From Laetiporus sulphureus 93-53 (lineage: Eukaryota > Basidiomycota > Agaricomycetes > Polyporales > Laetiporaceae), in contig NW_024468540.1 in the NCBI RefSeq assembly GCF_001632365.1, positions 421,224 to 453,600 on the forward strand: a stretch of 32,377 bases of DNA. Direction: 5' to 3'. Positions 22,088 through 31,948 of this stretch are shown here, in pieces. Made by a program: the position numbers and the translations under genes. The notes under the pieces were generated by a model. The model saw only the letters and a program-made list of their open reading frames with translations. It was not told the DNA's origin and ran no database searches. The number at the start of each line of letters is the position of its first letter. The first letter of the stretch is position 1.

Positions 22088-23933
22088 ATGGACAACTCGC
22101 AAGCGCTGTCCTCCCGCACAAGCACCACGATGACCCTAGGTCGACCTCGCAAGTTGGGCATCGCTCGTCCCTACCACATGCTTGCGCAGGTCTTCCAGAT
22201 TATCTGGCTTGCCGTCATCTGCTACAACGAATATGGCACATTCCGCAACCACGTCTCCCACTGCCCATGGCCGGACCACTCACTGCTACTATCTGTATGC
22301 ATGCTTTTCACATCCAAACATTAGACACGCTTCACGAATCTGCAGACCGGTACTTCATCTGAAGACAGCCCGCGGCCGACTCATGTCCTCGTCCTCGCAG
22401 ACCCCCAAGTCCTCGATGCTAATTCGTACCCGGGGCGCCATCCCTTGCTTGTATGGATCACACGGAAGACCGTAGATATGAACCTTCGAAAGAGCTGGCG
22501 TGCTGCGTTGAACCTCAAACCTGACGCGGTGGTGTTCTTGGGAGACATGATGGACAACGGACGCGCTGCAATGTCCGATGAAGAGTGAGTGTTGCTGCAT
22601 GTGCGGAGTGATTTGCAACCAGTTTTTCGAGAAGGTCATGAGACTTATTGTCCATCAGATACGAAGACTATTATCAGCACTTTCGCCGGATCTTTAGGCC
22701 AGCATCCGAGGACCCGTTACTCACGTTCTACATCCCCGGTAATCATGACATAGGGTATGCAACCGCCTCTCGCTCATCATATCCCATATGTATCCCATCT
22801 CACCTCCCTGTGCAGCCTTGGCCGTTCAGCCCGGTTCTCTGAAGAGGCCTTGGAGCGCTACACCTCTCACTTCGGTCCGCTCAATCAGCTCGTCGATATA
22901 GGCGGTCACACGTTAGTGATGATAAATGCTCCTGGGCTCGTACAAGAGGAGACTCTGCGTGCCGACGACGGCCTTGAGCGCGATCAATGGGCGTTGGCAC
23001 ATCCGACTGGAACGATTGCCTTTGTGGAGTTGCTGAGGTCTCGTATGTCGTTCCCGAATCTACTGGCGTCACAGAGTGCATTGATCAGCCCCTATTTAAG
23101 GTCGTCTGCACAATCCGGCTGTGCTCTTCACGCATATACCTTTATCTCGACCAGAGGGTGCATCCTGCGGTCCTCTGCGAGAGCGCGGTACGATCCGCGA
23201 AGGCCGCGGATTCGGGTACGAGAATACGCTCGCACCGCATACGTCCCAATTCCTTTTGCAAACCATCCGACCAGCTCTAGTTTTCAGGTGCGTGCTAGAT
23301 CCACGGCTACTCCGTGATACCCTAATTTTGCGCATATACAGCGGGGACGACCACGACTACTGCGAATATGCGCACCCTTACCCAACTTCCCCGTCTCACG
23401 ACCCCATGCTCTCCGACTCGCCCCCCGGAAATGTCATCGAAGTCACCGTCAAGTCCTTCTCCATCGTTATGGGGATCCGCCAGCCAGGCTTTCAGCTCCT
23501 CTCCCTCTCGCCCCTCTCCGCCTTCTCCCCGCCATTACCGACGCTCGCCACCACGCCCTGCGCGCTCCCCGCGACACTGAGAACGTATCTCTTCCTCTAC
23601 GCCCCGCTCGCAGCGTTCACGCTCCTCGCGCTCCTCTTCGCGAGCGCGCACCGCATACGCACGCGCCGACGGTGGGAGGCATGGGCGCCGCTTCCGCGGT
23701 GGTGCGAGCGCCTGGCGGTAGCGCGGGGGTGGTCCTCTAACGTGTCGCTGTGCGGGCGTCGTGTACGCGTGGTGTGGCCGATCCCAAATGTGCTGTCGCA
23801 AGGGGAAGAAGGCAAGATCAGCACGGGAAGGACGCGGGCGGTAGGCTTCTGGGAGGGCTGGGCGAGGGACGTGGCGAGGGTCGCGTGGCTGCCGACGTTG
23901 GTATTCGGTGGGATTGCGTGGTGGACGGCATGA
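22088..23933 (+). CDS. CDC1/TED1/PGAP5-type membrane metallophosphoesterase (515 aa, 6 exons)
   Basis: Calcineurin-like metal-dependent phosphoesterase of the ER/Golgi membrane. Relatives remove ethanolamine phosphate from GPI-anchor mannose (TED1, PGAP5) or affect Mn2+ homeostasis and cell-wall growth (CDC1). Exons: 22088-22294, 22346-22584, 22659-22754, 22816-23042, 23101-23287 and 23342-23933, 515 residues. Metal-binding motifs appear in order: LVLADPQ, FLGDMMDNGR, PGNHD, LFTHIPL and SGDDHDYC. A first membrane segment lies near residues 20-40 (HMLAQVFQIIWLAVICYNEY), and a second hydrophobic segment (FLYAPLAAFTLLALLFASA) follows the catalytic domain, with a further hydrophobic stretch at the C-terminus. 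This is the topology expected for the family. Which member (CDC1 or TED1) it corresponds to is not decided. Confidence 0.88.
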
Positions 23934-24363
23934 TATATAGGTGCGAAAGGGTGGCTATCGAGCGTGCTGCGGTTGCCACTAAAATGTGTGTGTGTGCTTC
24001 TAGTGCTTTCTGTTCTTGTATTATGTATAACGCGCGGACTTGGATGTATGATTTTTTGAATGTGTTGTATGGGTCTGGTTGAATGGCCGTCGAATAGGTT
24101 TGAAACTTAACACTTTCGGGATCATGCATGGTGAAATTGACTTATCTTGTTAACATGGCCATTCCAATATTTACCTCCTGCTATGAGCGACGAAAGGAGA
24201 TACGCCGTGGACCACTGTGTCGGTCACTTCGTCTCGAAACGCAGGGAATATTTACTGATCTACACAGGAGGACAGCGACCACAAGAATGCTGAGCTATCC
24301 ACAGAGCATCTCGTCCACAGCCAGCTTCTTCTCACTGGAATCTTGAACCTCCCGCATTGACCT
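23934..24363. other. Intergenic, 3' flank of the CDC1-like gene
   Basis: GT-rich just after the stop codon, as in a 3' UTR. No gene was seen on the plus strand; a possible minus-strand exon begins further right. Confidence 0.4.
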
Positions 24364-24553
24364 ACATCTCTGCACCAGTCTTGGGACAGAGAGGCATAGG
24401 GCAGTGCAAGCGCAACTCACCTCGTACATCGAATGTGTGCTTGACTGTCAACATCGCACTCGCCTCACTGTCCTCGACTTCCGCGATTACGTGCAGTTCA
24501 TCATGTCCGGCGGGGTGGGAAGCATCGTGAGGGCGAGAAACATGATATATCAC
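24364..24553 (-). pseudogene. Possible orphan last exons of an unknown gene
   Basis: On the minus strand an open stretch encodes HDELHVIAEVEDSEASAML followed by TVKHTFDVR, with gene-like codon use, then a GTGAGT donor. With acceptor GTGCAG the reading ends two codons later at a stop near 24364. The upstream side meets the edge of the duplicated kinase-like segment at about 24554, beyond which no matching exon is visible. It may be a gene fragment cut by arrival of that segment, or chance. No family recognised. Confidence 0.25.
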
Positions 24554-25823
24554 ACTGGACAAGTACAGCTACAAAGATGAGTCACAATGTCCGCGAAGCT
24601 AGACGGCCAGTAGAAGTACAATTAGCCACGTCATTCGGTAAGGTAAACTGTACATGTTAATACAGCTGACGGAGAAAATACCGCTACAGAACTTCAAACA
24701 CGGATGTAGACAGCAACGCCTCATGAAAGAGCCACATGAGACGCTAATTACTAGAGTTCCAGCTGCGATCGCAGAACCTGCAAGTCCGCGCAACCCGGGC
24801 CTGGACACACGTGTCCTGGCCAAAACTCCTCGAAATCTGCGATCCGAACGGTAGAATTATCCTGCAATAGGATATTGCACGGTGAAAGGTCATCGTGAAC
24901 GATTCCGGCTTTATGTAACTCGACGACCTGATGGTAGATTGCTTCTCTGCGAAGATTGTCAATAAATAGCAGTCATCCGCATGATGACAGCATACCGGGT
25001 CGTCAAATCGAGATCAAAATCCTCTAACGCAGTGCCGCAGTACTCCAGGACTAAGATGGTCGTGCCCGTACTGTCTTCGTACAGCCCAAAGCACCGTGGT
25101 GCAATGCCTGGGTGATGATGCAAAATCTTGTATGCTTCTAGTTCCTGCCTCAGCTTGCGACCGCTTCGCTCATCGATCGCAATTTTCACCACTATCTCTA
25201 TCGTCTCTTCTCCAAGTGACTCGACAAGAGCGTGACCACGCCAAACTTGATTATAACGACCGACAGATAATTGTTTGTTCAGGAAGATGCCAGCGCGAGG
25301 TGTCACTGGCAAGTCTGCGCATCCTGTTGTCGCCGTATCAGGCTGACGTTCAGGGCGTTGAAGAGATTCGGTGCCCAGCAATGTTGTACGGTCTTCGGAG
25401 GTCTCCTTTATTGAATCCTGGCGTCCTATCGCCCCTGAGGGGAAAGAGGCTCCACCCGAGTTCGCAGCGCCGGAAATGCTTGTGTTAGTTGAAGCACCGT
25501 GCAAGGAGGACGACATTTCGAAATTCAATCTTGATGACCCTGATTCGTTCGAGCCCACACTAGTTACATTGGTAGATGCAGATATGTCGCCAGTACCGAC
25601 AGAATGAATGGGTACGAAATGTGTGAAGCCTGTTGAGTCAAGGCCGTCCCCATAGAACGCCAAATGGACGCCTTCAAAAGCATTCTGCCACAAATGAGAC
25701 GAAAGCCACAAAAATAGCACAAATGCACTCACCAATTTCCATGAGTAATAAGGCTTTGTACCGTCATCTTGGTCGCTATTCTTCTCCAAATGCTGCCGTT
25801 CCATGCGCTTTAGTATCGTAACC
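24554..25823 (-). repeat. Kinase-like segmental duplication, copy 2
   Basis: Direct repeat of 2064-3300. It includes the 3' flank, the kinase-like exon, the short intron (GTGAGT...CAG, with one more A than in copy 1) and about 30 codons of the preceding exon. In that exon it carries 48 extra bases (16 codons) between MERQ and WKL compared with copy 1. The right edge lies close to 25823, where the two copies lose similarity. Confidence 0.8.
24751..25804 (-). pseudogene. 5'-truncated, frameshifted kinase-like paralogue
   Basis: The counterpart of the C-terminal half of the 2281-4909 gene. From the ATG at 25804 the frame reads MERQHLEKNSDQDDGTKPYY. An intron with a GTGAGT donor then follows, as in copy 1, though reading through it is also open. 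The frame continues through the region corresponding to copy 1's break (GRYNQVWRGHALVE is intact here) and the N-lobe with VVKIAIDE. It stops at 24961-24959, just after MRMTA, because of one extra base relative to copy 1. The catalytic-loop part, HDDLSPCN and DFE, follows in the next frame to a stop at 24753-24751. The nuclease-like N-terminal half and the acidic linker are absent. Probably non-functional unless the indel is an error. Confidence 0.7.
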
Positions 25824-26684
25824 AGACGGTATAGGTGAAGCCGTGCCTAGGGGTAGTACAGGAGAGCTAGTGCCACAGCGAAGTACGATCGGAGAGCGAA
25901 AAACCCCCAGCACAGCTCCACAGTACTATGGCTTGCCCTAATCTGCAAAACGGTCCTAATCTGCAAAATCATCTCCAGAGCCCAAGTCCATTCAGCTTGA
26001 ATATGAGAAAAATGTTGTTAGTGTTTGTTGCATAGTAAAGACCCTCGATATCACTCCGATAGCTAATCGGATGAGTGGTCGCGTTACGCAAGGACAATCA
26101 CTGCGGCCACATTCTCAATAGTGGCTAAATTCCGGCCGAAATCCTCAGATCTACGCCGATCCTATTCACTGTATCCCCCGATTTTTGTAATAACCAATCT
26201 TCACATAGAGTCCATTCACACTACGAAAAGTCCGGATTTGTTTGTGGGACGGCATGCCTTAGATTGAGGAAACATTGACCGAGCGTGACGGACACCAGCC
26301 ACCGCTGCCCGGAAAGGCAATCACACATCCGAAGTCCGCACCCATCCGTGGCGGTGGCTGAAAGCATCCTGTACCTTTACCTGCCTAATAGAGCAGTTTG
26401 CCGAGCGTGCCGACGCAAGCCGTTTCACGGCAAGATGTGACTGATGGTGACAAGATTTTGCATTACCCTCCCGTTTGGCACCCTCTCATTCGGAAGTTCT
26501 CCGATGGGCAGTCCTCCTTACCTTTCAGTGATCATTTTGGCCATCTAGTTAGCTGAGATGTTTGTGCATCATATCCTCAAGATCTGAAGTGATTTGGCGC
26601 AGAACTCGAATTATTATTCGTGATCTACGAGAAACTTTGCAGAATGGGGCCAGCCATAGTACAGTCGTGGGTCTCTTTACCACC
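25824..26684. other. Region upstream of LINE ORF1; retrotransposon 5' UTR in part
   Basis: No gene is supported. The stretch contains two close copies of CCTAATCTGCAAAA near 25940-25970, and an inverted repeat at 26296-26305 and 26351-26360 that can form a 10-pair hairpin stem. The right part must be the 5' UTR of the LINE, but the 5' edge of the element and its target-site duplication could not be located. Confidence 0.45.
26296..26360 (+). other. Inverted repeat / hairpin in presumed LINE 5' UTR
   Basis: CAGCCACCGC at 26296-26305 pairs with GCGGTGGCTG at 26351-26360, leaving a loop of about 45 bases. In RNA this would be a GC-rich stem. Its function is unknown; it could also mark an older insertion. 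Confidence 0.5.
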
Positions 26685-28316
26685 ATGTCCTCGTCAAGCG
26701 CCCAACCGGCAACTGCAACTGACATCGAAATGGAGGCCGCCACTGTAGAGCGTGCCCCCCCGGGGGAGTCTCCTTTGGCTAGTGAAAGTAATGAAGAACT
26801 GTTACCTGTCTCAACCCCGCCGGGAACTGCGTTCCTAAGGGACTTACTCACAGACCTGGAGCACATCCTCCAGCGGCCCTTACGCTTGGTCACCTTGGCC
26901 AAAGACCCCGTTATCACAGAGGATCTCAGCGAGGACATCATCGACATTGTCGACGCTCTTGCGAACACCTTCGCGGACGTCCAGAATCGACTCCTCAACA
27001 ACGAGGAGGTCATGAAAATGAGAGTCAGCAAAGGGGCATCCGCCATCTTCGCCGCCGTCATCCGACAGTGCGCTGGCGACATGAACCCCCTGGGGACGTC
27101 CACGCAAGCTAACCCTGCGCCTGAGCACATACAGTCCGCCATCGCAAAGGGCATCGAGGCGGGCATCCGTGCGGCGACCGTCACCATAGATGCGCGCCTA
27201 TCTGCCATCGAAGCCACCTTGGCCTGATCCCGTCTGCTGCTGGCACCCCCGGGTCCCCCCGCGGGCCTGCGCAAACAAACTGCGAAGTCTTTCTCGGACG
27301 CCGCCCGAGCTGCGCGTGGGGACAACACGTCCGCCGAGCCAGCCAGCAAGAAGGCGGCCGTCAAGGCGCCGCCACCGCCACTGCCACCGACCGACAAAAC
27401 CTACCACACCTTGCTCACTCCAGAGCAGGTGACCCGCATTCGCGAAACTGCCCCTGCCATTTGGTATCAGCGCATCACCCAGCAAATCCAGGAAGCGGAA
27501 GCCTGGTCGAAGGTAATTTTTCGTGGCATGCGCCTTGCCCCAAACAAGGTGCTCCTGACTTTCTCTCATGACTCTCTGGATATGCTTATCCGAGATGCTC
27601 TGCGGGCCATCCGTGTCATCCTCGATCTCGAGCCCTGCGCAGCCTCTCCGGCCCCGGCGGGCGTGCGCACCGTCGCGCTGCCCCAAGGTTTTCGTCCTGT
27701 CCTGCCCACTGTTAAGCTTTTCATTCCGGCATGCCCGCGACGCCACCCCATGAGCGGCTCTCTGCTCACCGGGGAAGACATTATGACCGAGCTACGCTCT
27801 AATCCCGTGTTCGCAGATGTGTATTTCAATGGCATACCTGCCTTCACCACTTTTGCGGGGCCGGAGGACACGCGGGAGCGCGCGCCCCTGATTTTCTCCA
27901 TCGAAGACCCCAAGCGGGACTTCTGTTCGCGTTTCTTGATTGGCCGTGACAACCGTGGTGAGCCCTCCATGTCCGTTTGGTTCATGGGAGCTCGGCTTCT
28001 CGTAAAGCGCTCTAAGGACAAACCTGTCCTGTGCCAATGCACCCGCTGCTGGGCCTTGACTCACACCGAGCGCTTCTGCAAGCGCAAACTGCCCCTCTGC
28101 CGCTTCTGCGGCAAGGACACCCATACTATCGACCAGCACTGCAATGCGTGCAGTGCCTGTGCTCTTGAAAACAATCCTGCGACCGTTTCGTGTCCGTCCA
28201 CCCATTTCTTCTGTCACGTTTGTGGAATCCACGGCGAGCACCATGCTGCTGACCCGTCTTGCACTGCCCGCGCTCAGTATCACATCCCTTCGCTGCCCAC
28301 TGCCGCTGCGTCATGA
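26685..28316 (+). pseudogene. LINE ORF1, gag-like zinc-knuckle protein with one in-frame stop
   Basis: ATG at 26685 in a good context (CACCATGTCC). The frame runs to TGA at 27225-27227, then stays open in the same frame to TGA at 28314-28316, so a single codon interrupts about 543 codons. ORF1 proteins of this type bind the element RNA and form the ribonucleoprotein particle. The N-terminal half is acidic and helical. The region after the stop is Ala/Pro/Lys-rich, then comes a nucleic-acid-binding core. The C-terminus has cysteine-histidine motifs: CTRCWALTHTERFC (CX2CX4HX4C), CRFCGKDTHTIDQHC and a third, CHVCGIHGEHHAADPSC. The interrupting TGA follows GCC, so a CGA-to-TGA (CpG) change is a simple origin. 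Confidence 0.8.
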
Positions 28317-31300
28317 GTCTTACAACCGCACAAATGAATGTAGCCCGTTCGAATCTGCGGCTCCATGACCTTTTGGCCATTTCTTCTTTTGATCTGTATT
28401 TTATCCAAGAACCTTGGTGGGGACGCATTGGGTCTGACACCCCTCACGGGGCGGAATCCGGTGCCCCTGTCTTCGGCACTGTCAATGCGGTGCCCTTTAA
28501 CCTTACCACTTTCCACCTCCCTCATTCCAACCCGACCCCCAGGCCGCGCGTCAGCTGCCTGGTGCGGAAACATCTCTTTGACTCCTTCCATATCACGCTC
28601 CGTCCCAATATCTCCTCCCATCCCGACGTTCTTGTTCTATCTTTCGTATCTCGTGCGTCGCACGGTGAACAGTTTTTGGTTGTTAATGTCTATAACGATG
28701 CGCCCACGACTGGCCAGTCCGGCCTTCGACACCTTCTTTCTTCTTTGTTTCCGCCTGATGTCCCCATCCTGCTATGCGGGGACTTTAACATGCACCATCC
28801 CCTCTGGGCATGGGAGCATCACGCTCTTCATACCACGACTAGAGGTGCAGACGACCTGGTCCAATGGACCGTCGATCATCGTCTACAGCTACTCACTGAG
28901 CCTCACCTCCCCACTCATACCGTCAGAGGAAATCCCTCTACGGGCACCATCATCGATCTGGTATGGGCCTCTAGCAGCCCCCATTTCACTCTTTCGCAGT
29001 ATGCGGTCGAGGACTCCCCTTGGGCCTCAGACCATTCACTCATTACCTATACCATTTGCACCGAAGCCACTCCCACGGAAGTCGACCTTGGCTTCCGTGT
29101 GGACCCTTCCCTGCGAAGCGAGTGGCTCGACACCATCGAACTTGCCCTCCTAACCAACCCTCCTCCCCCTAGCTACTCTTCCATCCTTGACCTTGATCAG
29201 GGTGCCACGGCACTCTTGCGTGCCATTGCGGCTGCAAATATTATCACCTTCCCGCCACGCACCCGCGCCCACCAACCATCACAACTATGGTGGAACGACG
29301 GCTGCGATTTTGCCCGGCGGCGAGTCCAGGACGCCACCAACACTGAGGAGTGTCGACGCGCCAAGCGCGACCTCCAACAAGTCATTCGCACGGCACGCAA
29401 GGAATGGGCCCTTGCGGCAGCCTCCCGACTACAACACACCAATCCCTGGCGCCTTTTCTTGTGGACCAAGGGGCACCGTACCCCGGCGCCGTCCATCATT
29501 CGAGCTCGTAATGAGTCTTTCAGCCTGCCTGACGACATCGGGCAGGTGCTCACTGAGCATTATTTCCCTCCTTCTCCGTCTCTTCCTTCTTTGAACCCCA
29601 TCATTTTCCCTCCGTACCCACCGTCGAGGGCACTCCACCCTCTTCTCGAGAGCGAGGTGTCCACGGCACTGACTTCTACTTCCCTCCTGTCGGCTCCGGG
29701 TCCCTCCGGAACCTCCTGGAGGCTCATTCGGTGGCTCTGGCAGTCCACCGTGCGCCACGCTCTTTATGAGTTCCTAGCCGCATCCCTCTCGCTGGGGCAC
29801 CTTCCATCTTCACTGAAGGTAGCTGCGCTTGTGTTCATTCCCAAACTGGGCAAGCCAGACTACACGGCACCAAGTGCGTACCGACCCATAGCCCTGCTCG
29901 AAACCCTGAGCAAGCTCTTGGAAAAGGTGGTGGCTGCATGCCTTAATTGGCAAATCGGCGCACTGAACCTCATCCCGGGCACTCAGTTTGGAGGCCGCTC
30001 ACAGCACTCCATCATCGATGCGGGCATGCACCTGACCCACACTGTTCGCACTGCTTGGGTGAACAGTTTTTCTGCTTCTCTTCTCTGCATGGACATCGAG
30101 GGGTACTATAATAACATCCGTCACGATGTCCTGCATTCTATTCTTCTCTCGCTCAGTTTCCCCACCAATGAAGTTCGGTGGATCTCGTCGTTCCTTGCTG
30201 ACTGCTCTGTCTCACCCAAACTACAAGGGGAGCTCGGCTCTACATACCCCGTCGCCGCTCTCGGCATTCCCCAGGGCTCACCCCTGTCGCCTGTGTTATC
30301 CACCATATACTCTTCTCCCCTCTATCGCGCACTTGATCCCTTTCTCTACCCACAGCAAACTGTTGCAGGATACGTCGATGACTTCACGCTCCTTATTGTT
30401 TCTCCCTCGCTCAAACGCAATGTCGCGCTCCTGCGGGACACCCTTCCTACCATCGCTCGCTCCCTAGACATGCTCGGCCTCACCGTCGGCATGCCCAAAA
30501 CTGAGCTCATTCATTTCTGCTCATCGGCCGCTGGCCTGTCCTCTAACCCACCTTTGCTTTTTCAGTGGGACGGTCGCCAAGAACGTCTGGAGCCGAAGCC
30601 TTACCTCAGGTGGCTCGGCCTTTGGCTCGACCGTACCCTGTCATTTGAGCATCACATTCGTGTCATGGCAGCGCGCGCTCAGTCCCGGGTCATCGCCCTG
30701 CACCAACTCGTGAACACCCAGCGAGGCATTTCGGTCGCCCAAGCCCGCCTTCTCTATCTCTCTACCATTTTGCCTGTGCTCACCTTTGGCAGCCCCGTCT
30801 GGTACAACCCCCATGCACCGCGCGCCCTTTTCTACCCGCTTGAATGCATCCAAATCATGGCGCTGTGGTGGTTCCTCGGAGCGTGGAAGTCCACTCCACA
30901 AATCGCTCTGAACCTCATTGCCAGCGTGCTCCCAATGAAGCAACAGCTGCAACACCTGTCCAACCTTGCGGCCGTGCGTCTGCTCACCCTTCCTAGGCAT
31001 CACCCCGTCGCCACCTGCATGAGCGACCAGGCCCACCTATACCCACCCCAGTTCACGCTCCTCAACCCCTCCATCCGCCATCGCCGTGCGGAGCACACCC
31101 CGATAACTGCACTGGAAGAGGAACTGCCACGCGACTCCATGCGCACTGATCCCTTCCTCCACCCGCCATGGGAGGCGCTGCACCCGTGGGGAATGCGCAT
31201 CGTTACACTCATCCCTGCTCCCACTAAGGAAGCATCCACACATCACGTAGACTCTATTCTCACCCCACTTTTATCCACTCACTTTTCGGACCCCACAGCC

Positions 31301-31948
31301 CTCTGGGTGTTCACCGACAGCTCCCAAACCTCTCACCCTCTACCAGCCCCCCGTCATCATGCAGCAGGAGCAGGTGCGTGCATCTATCATCACTCCACCC
31401 TTAAATTTCAATGCGCATGGGGAATGGGGCATCGAGCTGAGGTCTTCGACGTGGAGCTCTTCGCCATCACGACCGTGTCTTCATACTTTCGTGGTTTTCT
31501 AACCGCCTATCCTGACATTTCTAATATTTACATATGCGTGGACAATCGCGCCGCCCTGTCTCTCCTTTTATCCCTGAGCCCCCACCCGGGGCAACCTTTC
31601 TCTTTCACCTTCCGGAATCACCTCTCGCCGCTCATGAGCGAATTTCCTAATTTGACCGTCACATTGGTGTGGGTACGGGGTCACCGTGGGGTACTGGGCA
31701 ACGAAGTCACCGACTGCCTCGCCAAGGCAGCTGTGTCCCAACCCGAAATCGTCCACCCTACAATAGCGTGGGCATGGCAGTTGAGCGCGAGCGAGCGACC
31801 TCCTCTTGGCAGGAGGAATATGCGGCGACTGATCGTCCCACTGCACTACGTGAGGCCTGGCCCTGGGCCCCCTCCACCACCCTTCATTCTGTTTTCCGCT
31901 CCGGTGACTTTTCTCGCAACACCGAGGGTCGATTTGTGCAGGCCGTAG
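28313..31948 (+). CDS. LINE ORF2: AP endonuclease, reverse transcriptase, RNase H
   Basis: Enzyme that nicks target DNA and copies the element RNA. ATG at 28313 overlaps the ORF1 stop as ATGA. Residues counted from there: endonuclease motifs FIQEPW (E33), CGDFNMHHPLW (D157) and SDHSLI (D240, H241); reverse transcriptase with FIPKLGKPD, YRPIALLETLSKLLEK, MDIEGYYNNI (D594), GIPQGSPLSP and GYVDDF (D689, D690); RNase H with FTDSS (D1002), VELFAI (E1048), CVDNRAAL (D1077) and VRGHRGVLGNEVTDCLAK. All catalytic residues looked for are present, so the core could be active. The frame ends at 31948 with an unlikely Pro-rich tail, because a one-base shift near 31783-31800 moves the real C-terminal segment into another frame. 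Confidence 0.9.
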   Translation: MSLTTAQMNVARSNLRLHDLLAISSFDLYFIQEPWWGRIGSDTPHGAESGAPVFGTVNAVPFNLTTFHLPHSNPTPRPRVSCLVRKHLFDSFHITLRPNISSHPDVLVLSFVSRASHGEQFLVVNVYNDAPTTGQSGLRHLLSSLFPPDVPILLCGDFNMHHPLWAWEHHALHTTTRGADDLVQWTVDHRLQLLTEPHLPTHTVRGNPSTGTIIDLVWASSSPHFTLSQYAVEDSPWASDHSLITYTICTEATPTEVDLGFRVDPSLRSEWLDTIELALLTNPPPPSYSSILDLDQGATALLRAIAAANIITFPPRTRAHQPSQLWWNDGCDFARRRVQDATNTEECRRAKRDLQQVIRTARKEWALAAASRLQHTNPWRLFLWTKGHRTPAPSIIRARNESFSLPDDIGQVLTEHYFPPSPSLPSLNPIIFPPYPPSRALHPLLESEVSTALTSTSLLSAPGPSGTSWRLIRWLWQSTVRHALYEFLAASLSLGHLPSSLKVAALVFIPKLGKPDYTAPSAYRPIALLETLSKLLEKVVAACLNWQIGALNLIPGTQFGGRSQHSIIDAGMHLTHTVRTAWVNSFSASLLCMDIEGYYNNIRHDVLHSILLSLSFPTNEVRWISSFLADCSVSPKLQGELGSTYPVAALGIPQGSPLSPVLSTIYSSPLYRALDPFLYPQQTVAGYVDDFTLLIVSPSLKRNVALLRDTLPTIARSLDMLGLTVGMPKTELIHFCSSAAGLSSNPPLLFQWDGRQERLEPKPYLRWLGLWLDRTLSFEHHIRVMAARAQSRVIALHQLVNTQRGISVAQARLLYLSTILPVLTFGSPVWYNPHAPRALFYPLECIQIMALWWFLGAWKSTPQIALNLIASVLPMKQQLQHLSNLAAVRLLTLPRHHPVATCMSDQAHLYPPQFTLLNPSIRHRRAEHTPITALEEELPRDSMRTDPFLHPPWEALHPWGMRIVTLIPAPTKEASTHHVDSILTPLLSTHFSDPTALWVFTDSSQTSHPLPAPRHHAAGAGACIYHHSTLKFQCAWGMGHRAEVFDVELFAITTVSSYFRGFLTAYPDISNIYICVDNRAALSLLLSLSPHPGQPFSFTFRNHLSPLMSEFPNLTVTLVWVRGHRGVLGNEVTDCLAKAAVSQPEIVHPTIAWAWQLSASERPPLGRRNMRRLIVPLHYVRPGPGPPPPPFILFSAPVTFLATPRVDLCRP

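Noticed and set aside
23535..23824. Long Arg-rich minus-strand frames over the end of the CDC1-like gene
   Set aside because: GC-rich antisense of a real exon; low-complexity composition and no splice or start context.
25940..25975. Repeated CCTAATCTGCAAAA as a possible CRISPR-like or telomeric repeat
   Set aside because: Only two copies; too few and too short for any array, and the genome is eukaryotic.
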